A stretch of 64,000 nucleotides of DNA, taken from the NCBI GenBank assembly GCA_001936135.1, contig CP012809.1:4017501-4081500 (forward strand), in the 5' to 3' direction. The stretch comes from Saccharomycopsis fibuligera x Saccharomycopsis cf. fibuligera (taxonomy: Eukaryota; Ascomycota; Saccharomycetes; Ascoideales; Saccharomycopsidaceae). A model generated the notes under the pieces. It saw only the letters and a program-made list of their open reading frames with translations. It was not told the DNA's origin and did no database searches. Positions 23,176-35,800 of this stretch are shown here, one piece after another. The position numbers and the translations under genes were made by a program. Position 1 is the first letter of the stretch; each line of letters begins with the position of its first letter.

Positions 23176-25114
23176 TTTGCTTCTTCTAGTTAAGCTTTTT
23201 TGTTGTGTGGTTGTTTTGTGATGGTTTTTTTAATATCTTTTATCCTCCTCAATATGCTAACTATTATAGTTTTACTTCCTCCATATTATCCACATTATGC
23301 TTTTCTTCTTTTACATAATGCGCTTACGTTTTATATTTCTTTAGGCTCACTAAGGTAATAGTTAGTTTCTTTGTGTTTTTTCTTCTTGATTTCTTTCAAA
23401 ATTTCCTAGGGTGATTCATATTTCATCTTCGGAGGTTTATTGTATTGTTCTTTCCCATTTCATGACATGTCAAAGTTCTTTGCTAGACGTACGTGAGTTT
23501 GACCGGATCATTTATTGTTGATGGCATACAGTGCGCAAACTGTCATAATGCATGTCATAATTTGATACGAATAAAGTGCGATTGTCGATTTAGCTAACTT
23601 CAAAGAAATTGAAACAAAAAAAAGGCAATTTTTCCTTATTTCCAAAAACGTGCGCTTATCGACTTTTCTGAGATTTTTCTATATACACTTTTATATAAAG
23701 CAAGCCGTTTTCGAGCCCCCAAAGGGTGATCTTTTAAAGTACGCTAACAATAGCAATAACAATAACAATTACAGCAGCTATTGTTTGCTATTATTTGCAA
23801 CTGCCAAGGGGTGAGTGTACAGAACGCACAGTGCTGCAGTTTCTCACCTTTTGCAGTACGATCTTTACCGAAGTCAACGCAGTACGAATCTGTGCTCCGT
23901 TGAGTAAACTGGCACCTGCAGCATCGGATGCAATATTATGCAGCCTATCAATCAATAAAATAGAGATCCTTTTTTCGTTGGGCTGTACATACTGTAGCCA
24001 TATGAAACAGGGATGCCGCAGCATGTAAGTAATTGGAAAAAAACGTCTTCACATATATGTGATTATCAAATCGGGTCGTTGTTTTTCACTTTTTGAGAGT
24101 GGCTAATCTTGCATTTGGACCAGTTGATAGTGGCTTTGGCTTTTTAAATTGCAGTTGCAATGAAGTAGTCAACACAAACAATCAAAAAGGTTACTATTTT
24201 GCCTTGGCTTTGTTAGCTTTGAAATCAGCTTCGATAAATGTTACTGAGGAAGATCTTTGCATACAACAAAAGTATCATTAGTAAGTTTACTTCGCCCTAT
24301 AAGAATTTTTTTTTACAAAGGGGGTTTTTTTTTCTCTTGAAATTATAAGAAATTTGGCTAGATGGTTGATCTACATCACTAACTTATTTCATTCAAGAAT
24401 AGAAACACGCACAGAGTAAAAGTGACTTCATCAGTGCCACTTATAAGACCTAATTTTCCTTTTGAGCTTCGACTCAAAGCCTAAACAGGTCAAAAAAACC
24501 ATAAAGAAAAACCTTTTTGTTTGCCTTTCAGAATTTTGCTTTGTTAAACTCTGGTGGGATACTACCGTTCCTCGTACCTTCACTGACCGAAAAGAGTTCA
24601 ATGTACGATTCTTCGTGTAAGCGGTGTGGCAAATATTCAATTTTTTTGAGTCGAATTTTTTTTTTTTTTCATACTCATCATTCTGTGCTACTCTGTGAGC
24701 AACTTTACAATTTTCCGGCTCCACTATGCAAAATCCGCGTCTTAATGCAGAAGGCCGTCCGTGCTAAACTTTACTCCTGTTTTTCCCAATGCTGTTAATT
24801 CTGGCATGCAGCGGACTGCCCAACGGGGGCACGCGTGCTATTGATATTGAAAAGAAAAAACTTCTGAGGCTTATGTTTACATTCGTGAACTGTGGTTATC
24901 GTATTTTTTGTACGTCTTTTGCCGCCAGAAGTACGCAACTGCTAAACCGAAAATACACCATCGCGTACAGTATACTTAAGGGAATTATTATAGATCCAGA
25001 AAATTGGCTTTTCATTAATTATATTGCAAAAGAAAGAATAATGTAAAAGAAACAAACAAAAAACATTGCCTAAAAAGGCTGCTAGAATAAGAAATTGGAT
25101 ATCCTTCAAGAAAA

Positions 25115-25136
25115 GTCAAATAGAAGTCAAATAGAA
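25115..25136 (+). repeat. 11-bp tandem pair
   Basis: GTCAAATAGAA occurs twice in direct tandem, followed by GTCC, about 110 bp beyond the stop codon of the secreted-protein gene. Confidence 0.9.
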
Positions 25137-25248
25137 GTCCTGTAAAAAACACATAACCAAAAAATAATGATACACATTAAAGAAGAAAAAACATTAAGGG
25201 GACAAAAATGTAGAACTGCTGCCAGTGTAGACATTTAGAGCTCTAAAT

Positions 25249-26211
25249 TTAAATAAGAGAAGTCAATGGAGAAGTGCTGTTGCCAGCGGAAGTAGAGTTA
25301 ATAGCTGGAGCAGAGAGGGAAGAACTGTTGAAAGTAAAGGTATTGTTAAAGTCAGAAGATGGAGTAACAGTGATGAAAGAAGATGGGGCGAAGGTTGGGA
25401 AAGAAGATGGTGGAGCACTAGTAGGTGGAGTGAAAGTTGGGAAGTCGGTAGGTGGAGTGAAAGTTGGGAAGTCGGTAGGTGGAGTGAAAGTTGGGAAGCT
25501 GCTTGGCAAGTCGGTTGGGAAGTTGGTTGGTTCTGGTTCAGCATCAGTTGGAGCAGGACTGGTAGATTCTGGACTACTTGGTTCAGCGGTTGGAGCAGGA
25601 CCAGATGATGGTTGAGTTGGTGGTTGAAGAGGCGGCAAATCCAACAAACTAAGGATATCGTTGAGCAAGTCGATCAAACTTTGAGGCAAAGTGAATGGTG
25701 GTGGATTAGTTGGGTAACCATCGAAGACTTGGGATGGGAATCCAGATGGGAAAGCACTAGAGAAAGCATCAGAGATAGATGCTGGGAGACCAGTTGGCAA
25801 AGCAGTTGGGATAGAGAAAGAAGTTGGGAAAGTAGGTTGTGGGGCTTGAGTTGTTGATGGAGCAGAAGTTGGAGCATCGGTTGAATCTGGAGCAGAAGTT
25901 GGAGCATCGGTTGATTCTGGAGCAGAAGTTGGAGCATCAGTTGATTCTGGAGCAGAAGTTGGAGCATCGGTTGATTCTGGAGCACTAGTTGGTTCTTCAG
26001 TTGATTCTGGAGCATCAGTACTACCTGGCAATTCAGTAGTTGGTGCCTCGGAGGTACTATCAGTTGGGAAAGCAGTTGGGTCAAGAGTTCCAATGGTTGA
26101 ACTTTGACCTGGAGTGGTAGAGTTTAATGCAGCACTGGAAGATGGGATAGCAGAAGAACTGACATTAGGGTAGAATGTGTAAGCTGGAAGAGCCAAAGCA
26201 TTGGCTTTCAT
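25249..26211 (-). CDS. Ser/Thr/Pro-rich secreted or cell-wall protein with internal repeats
   Basis: A 320-residue protein dominated by Ser, Thr, Pro and Ala. Near residues 78-117 it has four copies of a 10-residue repeat (core ESTDAPTSAP), and further on three copies of FTPPTDFPT. Such composition is typical of heavily O-glycosylated fungal wall or secreted proteins. There is no hydrophobic C-terminus, so no GPI anchor is predicted. From the first in-frame ATG (26211, MKANALALPAY) the signal peptide is poor. The 16 codons just upstream, in the same frame, read LNLNLYFTLATLAVAV, an excellent signal core, but the nearest ATG (26263-26261) is one base out of frame with them. I do not recognise the family. 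Confidence 0.8.
   Translation of the reverse strand: MKANALALPAYTFYPNVSSSAIPSSSAALNSTTPGQSSTIGTLDPTAFPTDSTSEAPTTELPGSTDAPESTEEPTSAPESTDAPTSAPESTDAPTSAPESTDAPTSAPDSTDAPTSAPSTTQAPQPTFPTSFSIPTALPTGLPASISDAFSSAFPSGFPSQVFDGYPTNPPPFTLPQSLIDLLNDILSLLDLPPLQPPTQPSSGPAPTAEPSSPESTSPAPTDAEPEPTNFPTDLPSSFPTFTPPTDFPTFTPPTDFPTFTPPTSAPPSSFPTFAPSSFITVTPSSDFNNTFTFNSSSLSAPAINSTSAGNSTSPLTSLI
25421..25501 (-). repeat. Three 27-bp coding repeats
   Basis: Near-identical units at 25421-25447, 25448-25474 and 25475-25501 encode three copies of a 9-residue Phe/Thr/Pro repeat. Unit length is a multiple of three, so copy change keeps the frame. Confidence 0.95.
25861..25980 (-). repeat. Four 30-bp coding repeats
   Basis: Four units starting at 25861, 25891, 25921 and 25951, differing at a few bases, encode the 10-residue Pro-Glu-Ser-Thr-Asp-Ala repeat. 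Degenerate units follow to about 26040. This is a typical variable-number coding minisatellite. Confidence 0.95.
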
Positions 26212-26263
26212 GACAGCAACAGCTAGAGTAGCAAGAGTGAAATAAAGGTTTAGATTGAGCCAT

Positions 26264-28060
26264 TTTGTTGTTATTGGATATTAATATTGTAATCTATTAA
26301 AAGTATAAGTTGTATATCTATTTAGCGATAGTATTACTTTTGTCAAGAATAAAAAATTGAAACAAACCAAGGGGATTACTGCGTATTTATATTTTGAGAA
26401 ACAGTATGCTAAAAATCAATCTTTACTATTCTTTAACTATTTCGAATTTTTACGTTTCCCCATATGGATAGTGTGCTATTTTGAAATGCGATTAAAGGGT
26501 CTTGGAGATCTAGAATCTTTTCCACTGCATATGCAATAGCATTTGTGTTATGCGGCATGCTATTGCATAGAAAAAAAGGGTGGTCTTTATTCAGATAGAT
26601 CTTAAATACAGCAAGAAGAGGGTTTCGACGAGTTTGAATGTCCTGTGCTTTATTTGGCCAAGTATGTGGGCTGCTGACGCACAGGACAGCGTGGGCCGCA
26701 GGATGCAGAAATGTATAGAGATTTTTCTCCAAGCTCTACGCTACGCGCCATATCAAACTTCTTTGACGTCAACTTAGACATGAAATAATAAAAAAAAAAA
26801 TAATTACATAATAATTCACTTACTTTTGCCACTTCAGAGAGTAATAATAAATCTAAAATTCGATCCGTATAGAATATTTTTTTTTTGAAATAATAATGTC
26901 TAGTTAAAGGATTCTAACGAGCCTCAAAGTCCGCGCATCCAATATTTGTATATCTCTTTGTTCCAATAAAAAACAATCAACTCGGCGATTTTAACTTGCA
27001 GAAAAAGTATATCTGCTTTGTTGCTGTTTTTGTTTTCGCTTATATAAATAATAGCGTATTGTAGATGTAATGCAGTATGGCGGCTTTATTCAATTGAAAC
27101 AGGGATTATTTCGCAACAACTTATTTTTTCTTTTTCTGTTTTTTTGGAAAAAAAATAAATAAAAAATGTTCTCTGATATTTCGATTTTTTGTTAAATGTC
27201 GTAATTTCCAATCACAAGCTCTTGCTATAGAGTTGCATTGTGGTTGTGTATATCTGTTATACAGGCACCTTTTTTTTCAACATAGCAATACCAAATAGAA
27301 TTTTTTTTAAATCGAGGTACACCCTATTTCACGTTTATACTAGAGATTATGAAAGAGCAAGCAGTTTTAAAATTTTCGGTGAATTACTAAAACAGGAAAA
27401 TGTACTACAAGTGGAGGCCTTATATCCACCCAGCCTTCCAAATAGTACAGTTTTTTTGTCGTCATAATAGCTTTAGGCCTTAATCAAAAATTCTATTATT
27501 TTTAGACTTAATTTTGTGTAATGAATCTTGCGTCAACAAAATTAGTAGTTGAGGTCTTGCCATTAACGAGAGTACTAAAAAATACGTTTGTAATTTTTGA
27601 AATAGTTATCATTATTGCACAGCAACTTAGAATTGAAGTTTGATTGATAGCGCCACTGTCAGTGACTGTGCCTCTATTTTGCTGTTGTATACACTAGTCT
27701 AACTGTGTACAGTTTTGGTGAATCACTATTGCGCCTAGAAGTGCAGTATATACACTCCTCTTGTCATAATTATCTTTGCTTTCAATGGCACCAAATTTAG
27801 CGGAAGTAACTCAAAATGCTCAGGGGTATTCTAAAAGTAGACATTTTTCAATTACTTTACCAAATAAAAATTTACTTCATGAAGTCATTTGATGAAGTGG
27901 TCTTAAAAATGCTCCTTTTGAAAAAAAGTCAACGTCACTTAAGGTTTAAAGATCTGACGGAGTGAAAACTGAGCGAATACGCTACAGAGAGAGCAAAAGT
28001 AAAATTGTTCTTGAAATTATCAATTTATATAAGTTCTCGTTTGTAGTTAGACATTATTAT
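26264..28060. other. 1.8-kb intergenic region, promoter of the secreted-protein gene
   Basis: Between the secreted-protein start (-) and the PRS5 stop (-). AT-rich with T runs near 26878-26886 and A/T-rich blocks near 27120-27190. Open frames such as 27240-27467 (+) have no features. The length suits a regulated wall-protein promoter, but I see no decisive motif. Confidence 0.5.
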
Positions 28061-29272
28061 TTATAGCCCGTGCTCAAAGAGCATGCTAACACTTTCCCCA
28101 TTATGTATTCTTCTGATTGCTTCACCAAAAATTTTGCTGACATCTAGAACTTCAAACCTGTTATCTTCAAAGCATGCCATATTCTTTTCCTGTGGCAAAG
28201 AATTACTAACAACAATTTTGTCTATACTTGATTTCTTAATTCTATCTATTGCGTCACCACTGAACACACCATGTGTAATTATTGCAATTACGCGTTTAGC
28301 GCCTTGATCTTTTAAAATCTTTGATGCTCTAATCACAGTGGAAGAAGTGTCTACCAAATCATCAATTATGATACAATCTTTGTCTTTAACATCACCAACC
28401 AACATAGTAGTAGAATGTGCATTGTTATTGACGGTTTTGTTAGTGGCATCAGTATCTTTGAGAGAAGCGCTAGATTGGTTGCTTTTTGGATAGTAGCCAA
28501 GCTGGTTTTTTGAGTTCAAGTTTCGAAGGTTTCTTCTCTCTTTGTGAATTAAAGCAAAATTCAAGCCTAAAGTGTCAGCAATCGCAATAGCACGTTTAGC
28601 TCCACCTGAATCAGGGGAAACAATTACAGCATGTTCATATTCTGGAACATTCTGTGTAATATAAGAAATGAGTAGCTGTCTGGAATAGAGATTATCCACT
28701 GGAATGTCAAAAAAACCTTGGAATTGCGCATCATGTAAGTCCATGGTTATTATATGATCGGCCCCCGCCGTCATCAACAAATCAGCAATTAAAGTACCAG
28801 TTTGGACAACCCACTCTTTATAGCCAGTGGTATTCTCATTGTATTCAATCAACGATCTGGGATCTTGCTTGTTAGCGGAGCCTAAAAATCCATCTTTACT
28901 GGAAATTTTGGGCGTGTTTGGTTGAGTTTGGAATGATCCATTCAATAATGGCAATCCATTCTTTTGATATTGAAGGTCCGGCTGCCTGGAGTAAGGAAAT
29001 AAAGGCAACACGGCTGTAACTTTTTTGGCACTGGCAGTCTTGCAAGCATTTATCATGATCAAAAGCTCAATAAACATATCATTCACATGCCCATTTGCAC
29101 TTTGTACCACGTAAACATCCTTATTTCTTACGGAATCTTTGATCGTTACTGAAGTTTCGCCATTCTTGAACTTTGTTAACTGGGCTTCTCCGGCACCGAG
29201 ACATAAATAACTGCAAATGTCACCCACAAGGGCAGGGTGCGACGACCCTGAAAAAAGCAATAAGTTTCTCAT
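28061..29272 (-). CDS. PRS5: Ribose-phosphate pyrophosphokinase subunit (Prs5 type)
   Basis: A 403-residue PRPP synthetase subunit starting at the first ATG (MRNLLLFSG); the open frame upstream starts only with GTG. PRPP synthetase makes phosphoribosyl pyrophosphate for purine, pyrimidine, His and Trp synthesis. Visible features are KFKNGETSV, LFPYSRQPD, ADHIITMDLHD, and the PRPP-binding segment DCIIIDDLVDTSST. A non-homologous insert of about 60 residues follows FPYSRQPD and a second one follows the LIHKERR segment, the arrangement of yeast Prs5 rather than Prs1-Prs4. Yeast Prs5 is longer (496 residues), so the inserts are shorter here. It is divergent from TOM1. Confidence 0.9.
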   Translation of the reverse strand: MRNLLLFSGSSHPALVGDICSYLCLGAGEAQLTKFKNGETSVTIKDSVRNKDVYVVQSANGHVNDMFIELLIMINACKTASAKKVTAVLPLFPYSRQPDLQYQKNGLPLLNGSFQTQPNTPKISSKDGFLGSANKQDPRSLIEYNENTTGYKEWVVQTGTLIADLLMTAGADHIITMDLHDAQFQGFFDIPVDNLYSRQLLISYITQNVPEYEHAVIVSPDSGGAKRAIAIADTLGLNFALIHKERRNLRNLNSKNQLGYYPKSNQSSASLKDTDATNKTVNNNAHSTTMLVGDVKDKDCIIIDDLVDTSSTVIRASKILKDQGAKRVIAIITHGVFSGDAIDRIKKSSIDKIVVSNSLPQEKNMACFEDNRFEVLDVSKIFGEAIRRIHNGESVSMLFEHGL

Positions 29273-29888
29273 TGTAGCAAATAATTGTCTGAAGAAAAAC
29301 AGCAAGCAGCTTTTTTTAATAACTATCACTTCTGGTTTCGTATTTCTGAATTTAGTTTTTTTTATCTTTATCTCTTCAATTTTATCTTCTACTTCTTTTT
29401 TTTTTTTTTCTGTTTTTATTTTCTAAGTGTCTTTCCTTATACCAATTTTGCTAAAAGCACTCCAGACACTACACTGCTATTGAGTCACTGAGAAGAGAAA
29501 CTTATTTTCGCAACAATTAGCCAACAAGAAGCTATGCTAAATATCGTTACCAACACTATGGTTTATTTTTCTGTTCAAAGTCACTTAAGTGGATTTGTTA
29601 TACCATTACTTATGTAAAACTGGGCTTTCCAGTAATCCACTGTGATGGTGTAATACCAACGCTCGTAACAATGGGATACCCGGTTTGTGCGACGGATCAC
29701 AAATTTCTCGCGGAAAGCACACTCAAAAGGTTCCTTTGTTTTTTCTGAACTTGCTCATCAGTCTGGAATTGCCTTGTTCAATAACTTAAGTGTACTAGTC
29801 AGTTTGTCGAGATAACCAATTAATTGAACTTCAAGCGGTTAAAATTCTTGTATCTCACTCATTTGGTTGGACTGTCTACTTTTAAAGA
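29273..29888. other. Divergent promoter, PRS5 / TOM1
   Basis: A 616-bp region. The PRS5 side is very pyrimidine-rich on the + strand (29311-29424, including a T run at 29398-29410), that is, purine-rich in the PRS5 leader. No gene is supported. Confidence 0.5.
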
Positions 29889-32800
29889 ATGTTAATTGGT
29901 GATAAGTTAAACTTTCTGTTGAAGTTGCAGTTTGCCAATGAATTGGCAGAATTGCCTCTCGATGAGTTGATTAATCAAATCAACACTAATCTATTACCAA
30001 TTGTCATCAGGTTCAATGACTTTCACTACTGGATTCCTGTTTTGAACAAATTTGATGAGATTTTGGAATCTCAGATCAAAAAGTACCAGCTTTCCGAGCC
30101 ATGTACTAAACTTTTGGAAATTAGTAGCAAAGATGAGCATGTCATCGTATCTGTTTTAAAATTTACCGAAATACTTATAAATCAATGTTCAACAAAATCT
30201 TTATATAACTCCAGTGATAGATTGTATGATTTGCTTAATAGTTCTAACATTGTTATCAGGTATCACACTTTACGAAACTTGACTTTAATTGCTAATAGAA
30301 TTGTTAAGAAAAGAGTGATTAGATACGCTGTTCCTCCGATTGTCAAAAAAAAAGTTAGTTTTTTAGCTAATTGTTTCCCACCGGATTTGCAAATCACTGA
30401 CGCCAAAAGCATAAATGACTCTTTTGATTTGCTTGATGTTTTACTAAACGAAAAACCTATCCCATCAAAGTGGTGCCAGTTAGACTTCAAGTACTTCAAA
30501 TCAACTTTATCTGCCGATCCTAAATCTTTAAGCACTGATACTCAGATAGCCACTAAAAACAACAATCAAACAAAAAGTTCTAAACAAGACACGATAAGTA
30601 AGAAATTAAAAACCGGAAAGAAAAAATCTCAGAAAAATTCATCCACTGTTGAGGGCGTTTCTCATTTTGTTTTAAGCCAAGACGAAATTAGGAAATTATC
30701 ATTTCAGCAAATTTACGATAAAGCTTGCAGTGTGTTGCCCGCAGAATTTTGGTTCAAATTTGGAATCCAATTAGCAATAGCAAAATCTTTCAGCAATAAA
30801 TCTTTTGAATGTTTGCATCTCAGAGAACAATTGGTTCAACTCAAGATTGTCGCCACCTCTTTCAATTTACTTATTAATGACTCTGTTTCGATCTCTGACG
30901 AGCAGCAGATCTCAGAAGCAGACACACAAAGTATCGACTCTATCATCACTTTGATCAAACCTGAGAATCAACCAAGAATTCCTTCGAATATCTATTGCGA
31001 TGCGATGTTCTCACTAGCATATATTTGCGGCAAAAAGTACTTGCGCTCGGAGTTGTTAAAGTTAATGAGCGGCAACGTAAGTCACGGTTTGATTTTCAAA
31101 ATCCTCAGATCTATTTACAAAGTTTTACAAAAAAACAACAACATCATATCTGTCAGAGAATTATCTTTACAGGACAATAGGTCTGAAGATATTAAAAGGT
31201 CATTTACGTACTTCTTTCTCATTCTTGAAAATCTTGTGGAGATGAAACAATCTGCAAATTCTTTGGTATCAGCTGGCCTTTTGAACCAACTATTGGAGTT
31301 CCTTCCTCTCAGATCTAACAAGTACAAAAATATTCTTGCGTATTCAACTTATATTTTAAAGATTGTGGTCACTTCAAATTTAAACAATCTAGACCCTTTT
31401 ATATCTAAAGACGGGTTTACATTATTGATTGATGCGATTGGAGATCAGGTTGACTACACTTTGAAAAACCAAAACATGTTTTCTGGGTTAGATGTAATTA
31501 ACGATCGTACGGAGAAGTTTGACATTAAAAAATTGGATGAGAATGATCTTAGTGTTAAAATATTGATGAAAGAACGTGAAATAAACTACGCAAAATCATT
31601 AATTAAATTCTCATTTGATTTAATAAAAACCGATTCTGGTGATAGAATGAGAAACTTGTTTGATTCTCCTCTTTTACAATCATTGAATAAAATATTGATC
31701 AACAACAAGATTTTTGGTCCAAAGGTCTTGACTCATGCATTGAGTGCAATTACATCTATTATACATAACGAGCCAACGTCTTTTCCAATCTTAGTCGAGT
31801 CCAATACCATAGACACTGTTATTTCTCATTTTGCTGACTTCTTGGTAGATGACGGTTATTTGATTTTGTCATTGCCTGATGTCATTGGGGCAATATGTTT
31901 AAATAAAACCGGTTTACAAAAAATTCAAGATAGTAAAGTAATAACCATGTTTTTCGATATATTTTTGGATACCAAAATTGCACGTGTTTTGGTACAAGAT
32001 GAACTTTCACCTTCATTGGCTACTGTTTTTGATGAGTTGGGAAGACACTATAGCGATTTGAAGCCCGAGATTTTGAGTGCTACCAAGGCACTAGTTGAAA
32101 AAGTGCCTGCTTTTGTTTCCTCAAAAATGAAGGGTGTCCAATTTTATAAATCGCTGACAAATAAAAACTTGTACTATAGCGAATCCGAGCCTACTGATTA
32201 TGAAGAGAAAGGATTCAAGACCATGAATGATGATATTGAAGAGGAAATGAATGTTTTGGAAAATGCAGCCAATTTCATATACGTTGCTTTAACAGATAAT
32301 GAAGTCTGGGGTCCAATATTTGCTGATGTGGAAGCGGGAACTTATCCCTTTGACAAATGGCTACCATTATTATTGTATGATAAGGCTCCATATGACTATT
32401 TGAGCTCAAATTGTTATTTTGCTATATTTACAGCAGTCAAATCCTTGGAAGATAGAAAAAATGGATACGGGTTCAAACCATTATTTAATGAAGTTTTGAG
32501 ACTTATGAAAGATCCTTTAATCCAGGACTTTGCTAATCACCAGTCCAGAGACCATGAATCGTTCTTTGCCCGCTTTGATAATAATAACACAAACGATAAT
32601 AGCGGTTCGGAGTTCATGAGAAAATTAAACCACTTGTGTATTGGCTTGAATTCATTTGCTGAGATGTTTATGCAGCCTGATGGTGCTAATCAAAAGAGCG
32701 CAAAAATGATTTCCCAGGAATTTTCAACAGATGAGGGTCTCGAATTTATTGGATTGATGATGAAATTGTTTGAAAGAATAGCGGTTGAAGAAATTGTTAT

Positions 32801-35800
32801 TAGAGAACGCTTGCCAGTCCAAGTTGCACAATTATCCTTACCTACCAACCAATCTATGTTTTCATCCCAACTTGTACTCAAGTCCCCAGTCTACAATAGC
32901 GAACTATCAAACAAGATTGTTAAAACAAGTCCGAAGATTAAAAATACTTTACAAATTAGATGTATCATGGAAGATATACAATCTTCTGTTGCATGTTGTT
33001 TGTCTATGTTGACCAGAATTCAAATTGCTTTTGAGAGCATTATGTTAGAAACCAGCCCAGATCCAGTCATACAGTTGAAACAGAGTGCAATTTTCACTAA
33101 ACATATTGCCTCTCTTTTTGTGTCGAGGAATTTTGCACTATCAGAGCTTCAATTATCTTTGACTCCCTCACAGATCAAGAATTACTTCTTGGTGAATTTG
33201 GAATTACTCAGACATGTGATGACTAGAGAGGCCTATGGGTTTGAACATGTTCAAATTTCATTTATAACTTACTTTATGGAACTTGATGGTTTATTGTTGT
33301 TGAAAAAGACTTTGTTAGAGTTGTTGCATGATGTTAAATCTTTGTCATTGGAAGATGCTCAAACTTATTTGGAAAGATTGAATTATGTAAATGTTCAACA
33401 AAATGACTACTGTATTACATTTGCAACCATTCACAAGCTTTTGTACATTTTTACTAGAATTTGTTCTAATAACTTGTTAAAGGAATTGCCATTTCTGTAT
33501 AGCTTTCAGGATCGCAATATGGGTCCAAAATCTATCAAAAAGGCCTTTTTGGTTCAGAGCAGAATCTTCTGTTTTGGTGTTTTAGTTGATGTGTTTGAAA
33601 CAGAAGTGTTTGATCTGGAATCAAAGAAAATTCCCAATCAAATTTGCTCTCAGCTTATAACTATTGCAGAAAAGGTGTATTCGGATGCCGGTGAAAATGA
33701 TTTGAAGGATAAGGACAGTGTTTTGTATCCTTTGTCAAAGGAAAATTTGGATCGAAAAGAGGAACAAGTGAAATATTTGGAATCACTTGGCTTGAGCGAT
33801 GAAGAAAGTCATAAGTTTTTAGATAAACTTAAAACTAATCGTTTGAGTTTCAGTTCAAGTTCCTTTGCACAATTGAAAGATCCAGAAATTACAGAACCTC
33901 TGAAATGGGAGGATGTCAAAAAGAAGGTTTTTGAAAAAGAATTCTCTCCAGTAGAGCCCGTTCCAATAAAACCTCAATTCAGAAACTATGGTGTTCTTTC
34001 AAACTTAGTTCTGCTTCGAACTTCTGACGATAACTTGTGTTTTTCTAATTTGTTACTTTTACCTCAGCTATATTCCACAATAGTGCCCGGTGTGTCCAGT
34101 TTGTTATCCACTATTTCAGAGTCATCGTACGTTGAAGATCCACTTTCTCCTTGGAATGATGCGTGTGAAATATTATACTCATTCCAAAAGGTATCTTCAG
34201 CTGGATCGGAAGATGATACCAGATTTAGAGCAATCCTTGAAGTTATTGGAACATCTTTAGGTTATCACAATAATAATGACAGAAAGCCCGATGTCATGAA
34301 GGTTCTTGAATTTTTGGATGAGTTCATGAGTGAAGATTCCGTCAACTTTAAGTGGTTCAGTGGCTTTTTATTGATCTATGAAAAAGTACTCACCTCAAGA
34401 TTATCACCAACCTACAAAGAAGCCTCGTGTATTGTTATTCCAGAATATCTTGGTATACCAAAATTTGACCGTCAATATGAAATAAGTGAAGTGTTGTATA
34501 AAAAATTCTTGAACATCATTTTGAGCACCAAAGAATTTAATGATGTTAATGCTGCTTGCTTGACCGCTAAAATTTTGATTTTGTATTTACAAGATTATGA
34601 AAATTTTTCTAGTGTGTTGGATAGTGGCATAATCAGTCCTTTATTAAAAGCTAGTGAAAAATTTGGAGATTTTGAAGAAACTGTTTTGGACGATTCTGAG
34701 GAGAGCGATGAGGAAAAGAAAAGACACCGGTCGTTGATTTCCAAGAAAAAAGACGAAATTGACCACTACAAGTCAGTACTTACTGCCCTCTTGAGAAGGT
34801 GCTTTGAAACCAAAGAAGTGGTGAGACTGGTAATTGATAAACTTCTTGATGACAACATTGCCGCTGAAGCAACTAAAGACAGATACAGAGGTTCAAGAAA
34901 TCATTTTTCGTTGAAAACCCTTGTTCTTAATTCGCTGTCTTTAGTTTTAAGAAACCCTGAAGCGTTTGTTGAAAATGTTTCTTCTAAAGTTCTCTTGCAA
35001 GATCCTCAGAATCCTATACAGTCTTTGAATGTTATGAAGGTTCCAGAGAAAGATGACAAAAATAAAGATAAAGAAAGTGACAAAGAGAGTGGTGATGCTG
35101 AAGATGCTTCAATGATAGATGTTTCCATAGGCGAAAATATGGAAAGCAGCAACACAGTGGAAGGTAAGAAAGAGCACTCTTTTTCAGAAAAGTCATCGGG
35201 AGTTATGAGATTGCTATTGTCTGAATTAATGAGCATCAGACCTAATGAATGGGCCAAAGACACTGCCGAACAAGCGAAGTTATATGAAGAGCTCAAAGAA
35301 AAGCCGAAGAAAGAAGCTAAAAGCAAAAGCCACTTGTTTAAGAATCCTAAACATAGTTACGTTTGCTTTTTGCTTTCCGTGATTATTGAGCTTTTAGCAT
35401 CTTACAAGCAATGCAAACTTGAATTCTTAACGTTCTCCAAAAAGGCGCTGACACAAAATGGTTCTTTGAAACCTCGATCTACAGCGCTCAACTTTTTCTT
35501 ACATCAATTGGTTCCTACCAATGCTTTCATCGACAATAAAAACAATGAATTCGACCGAAGATCAACTGTGTCTAGATTAGCAAAGCTCGCGGTTTTTTTC
35601 CTCCTTTCCACAATTGATGTGGCAGCAGCAAATGATAAACTATCAAAAGCTCCTCCAAAAGAAGACTCGGATATGCTATTCATCAGAAAATTTTCAATAG
35701 ATATTATATCTAAGGCTTTGAAAGAGTCTTGTGAAGTCAATGATCTTGCAAATGTCAGATATAGTAAGGTTGTTGATTTAGCTGAATTGTGCTCTTTATT

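Larger units (their letters stand above)
22427..25248. other. 2.8-kb gene-free convergent region
   Basis: This lies between the ends of the SAT4-like kinase (+) and the secreted protein (-). It contains a purine-rich stretch after the kinase, a run of about 24 T at 22638-22660, a TA microsatellite and an ATT/TTG-rich block (listed separately), and an 11-bp tandem pair at 25115-25136. Several 60-95-codon frames exist (23795-24028, 24093-24281, 24517-24798, 24789-25046) with no recognisable motif. No tRNA or transposon signature was seen. Confidence 0.55.

Noticed and set aside
23018-23221. 67-codon Leu/Ile-rich ORF
   Set aside because: It is a translation of the TA and ATT/TTG simple repeats.
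25249-26211. GPI-anchored adhesin
   Set aside because: The C-terminus (SPLTSLI) lacks a hydrophobic tail, and the frame stops again at once downstream.
27786-27893. 35-codon ATG ORF in the PRS5/secreted-protein gap
   Set aside because: Too short, without motif or splice continuation that I could support.
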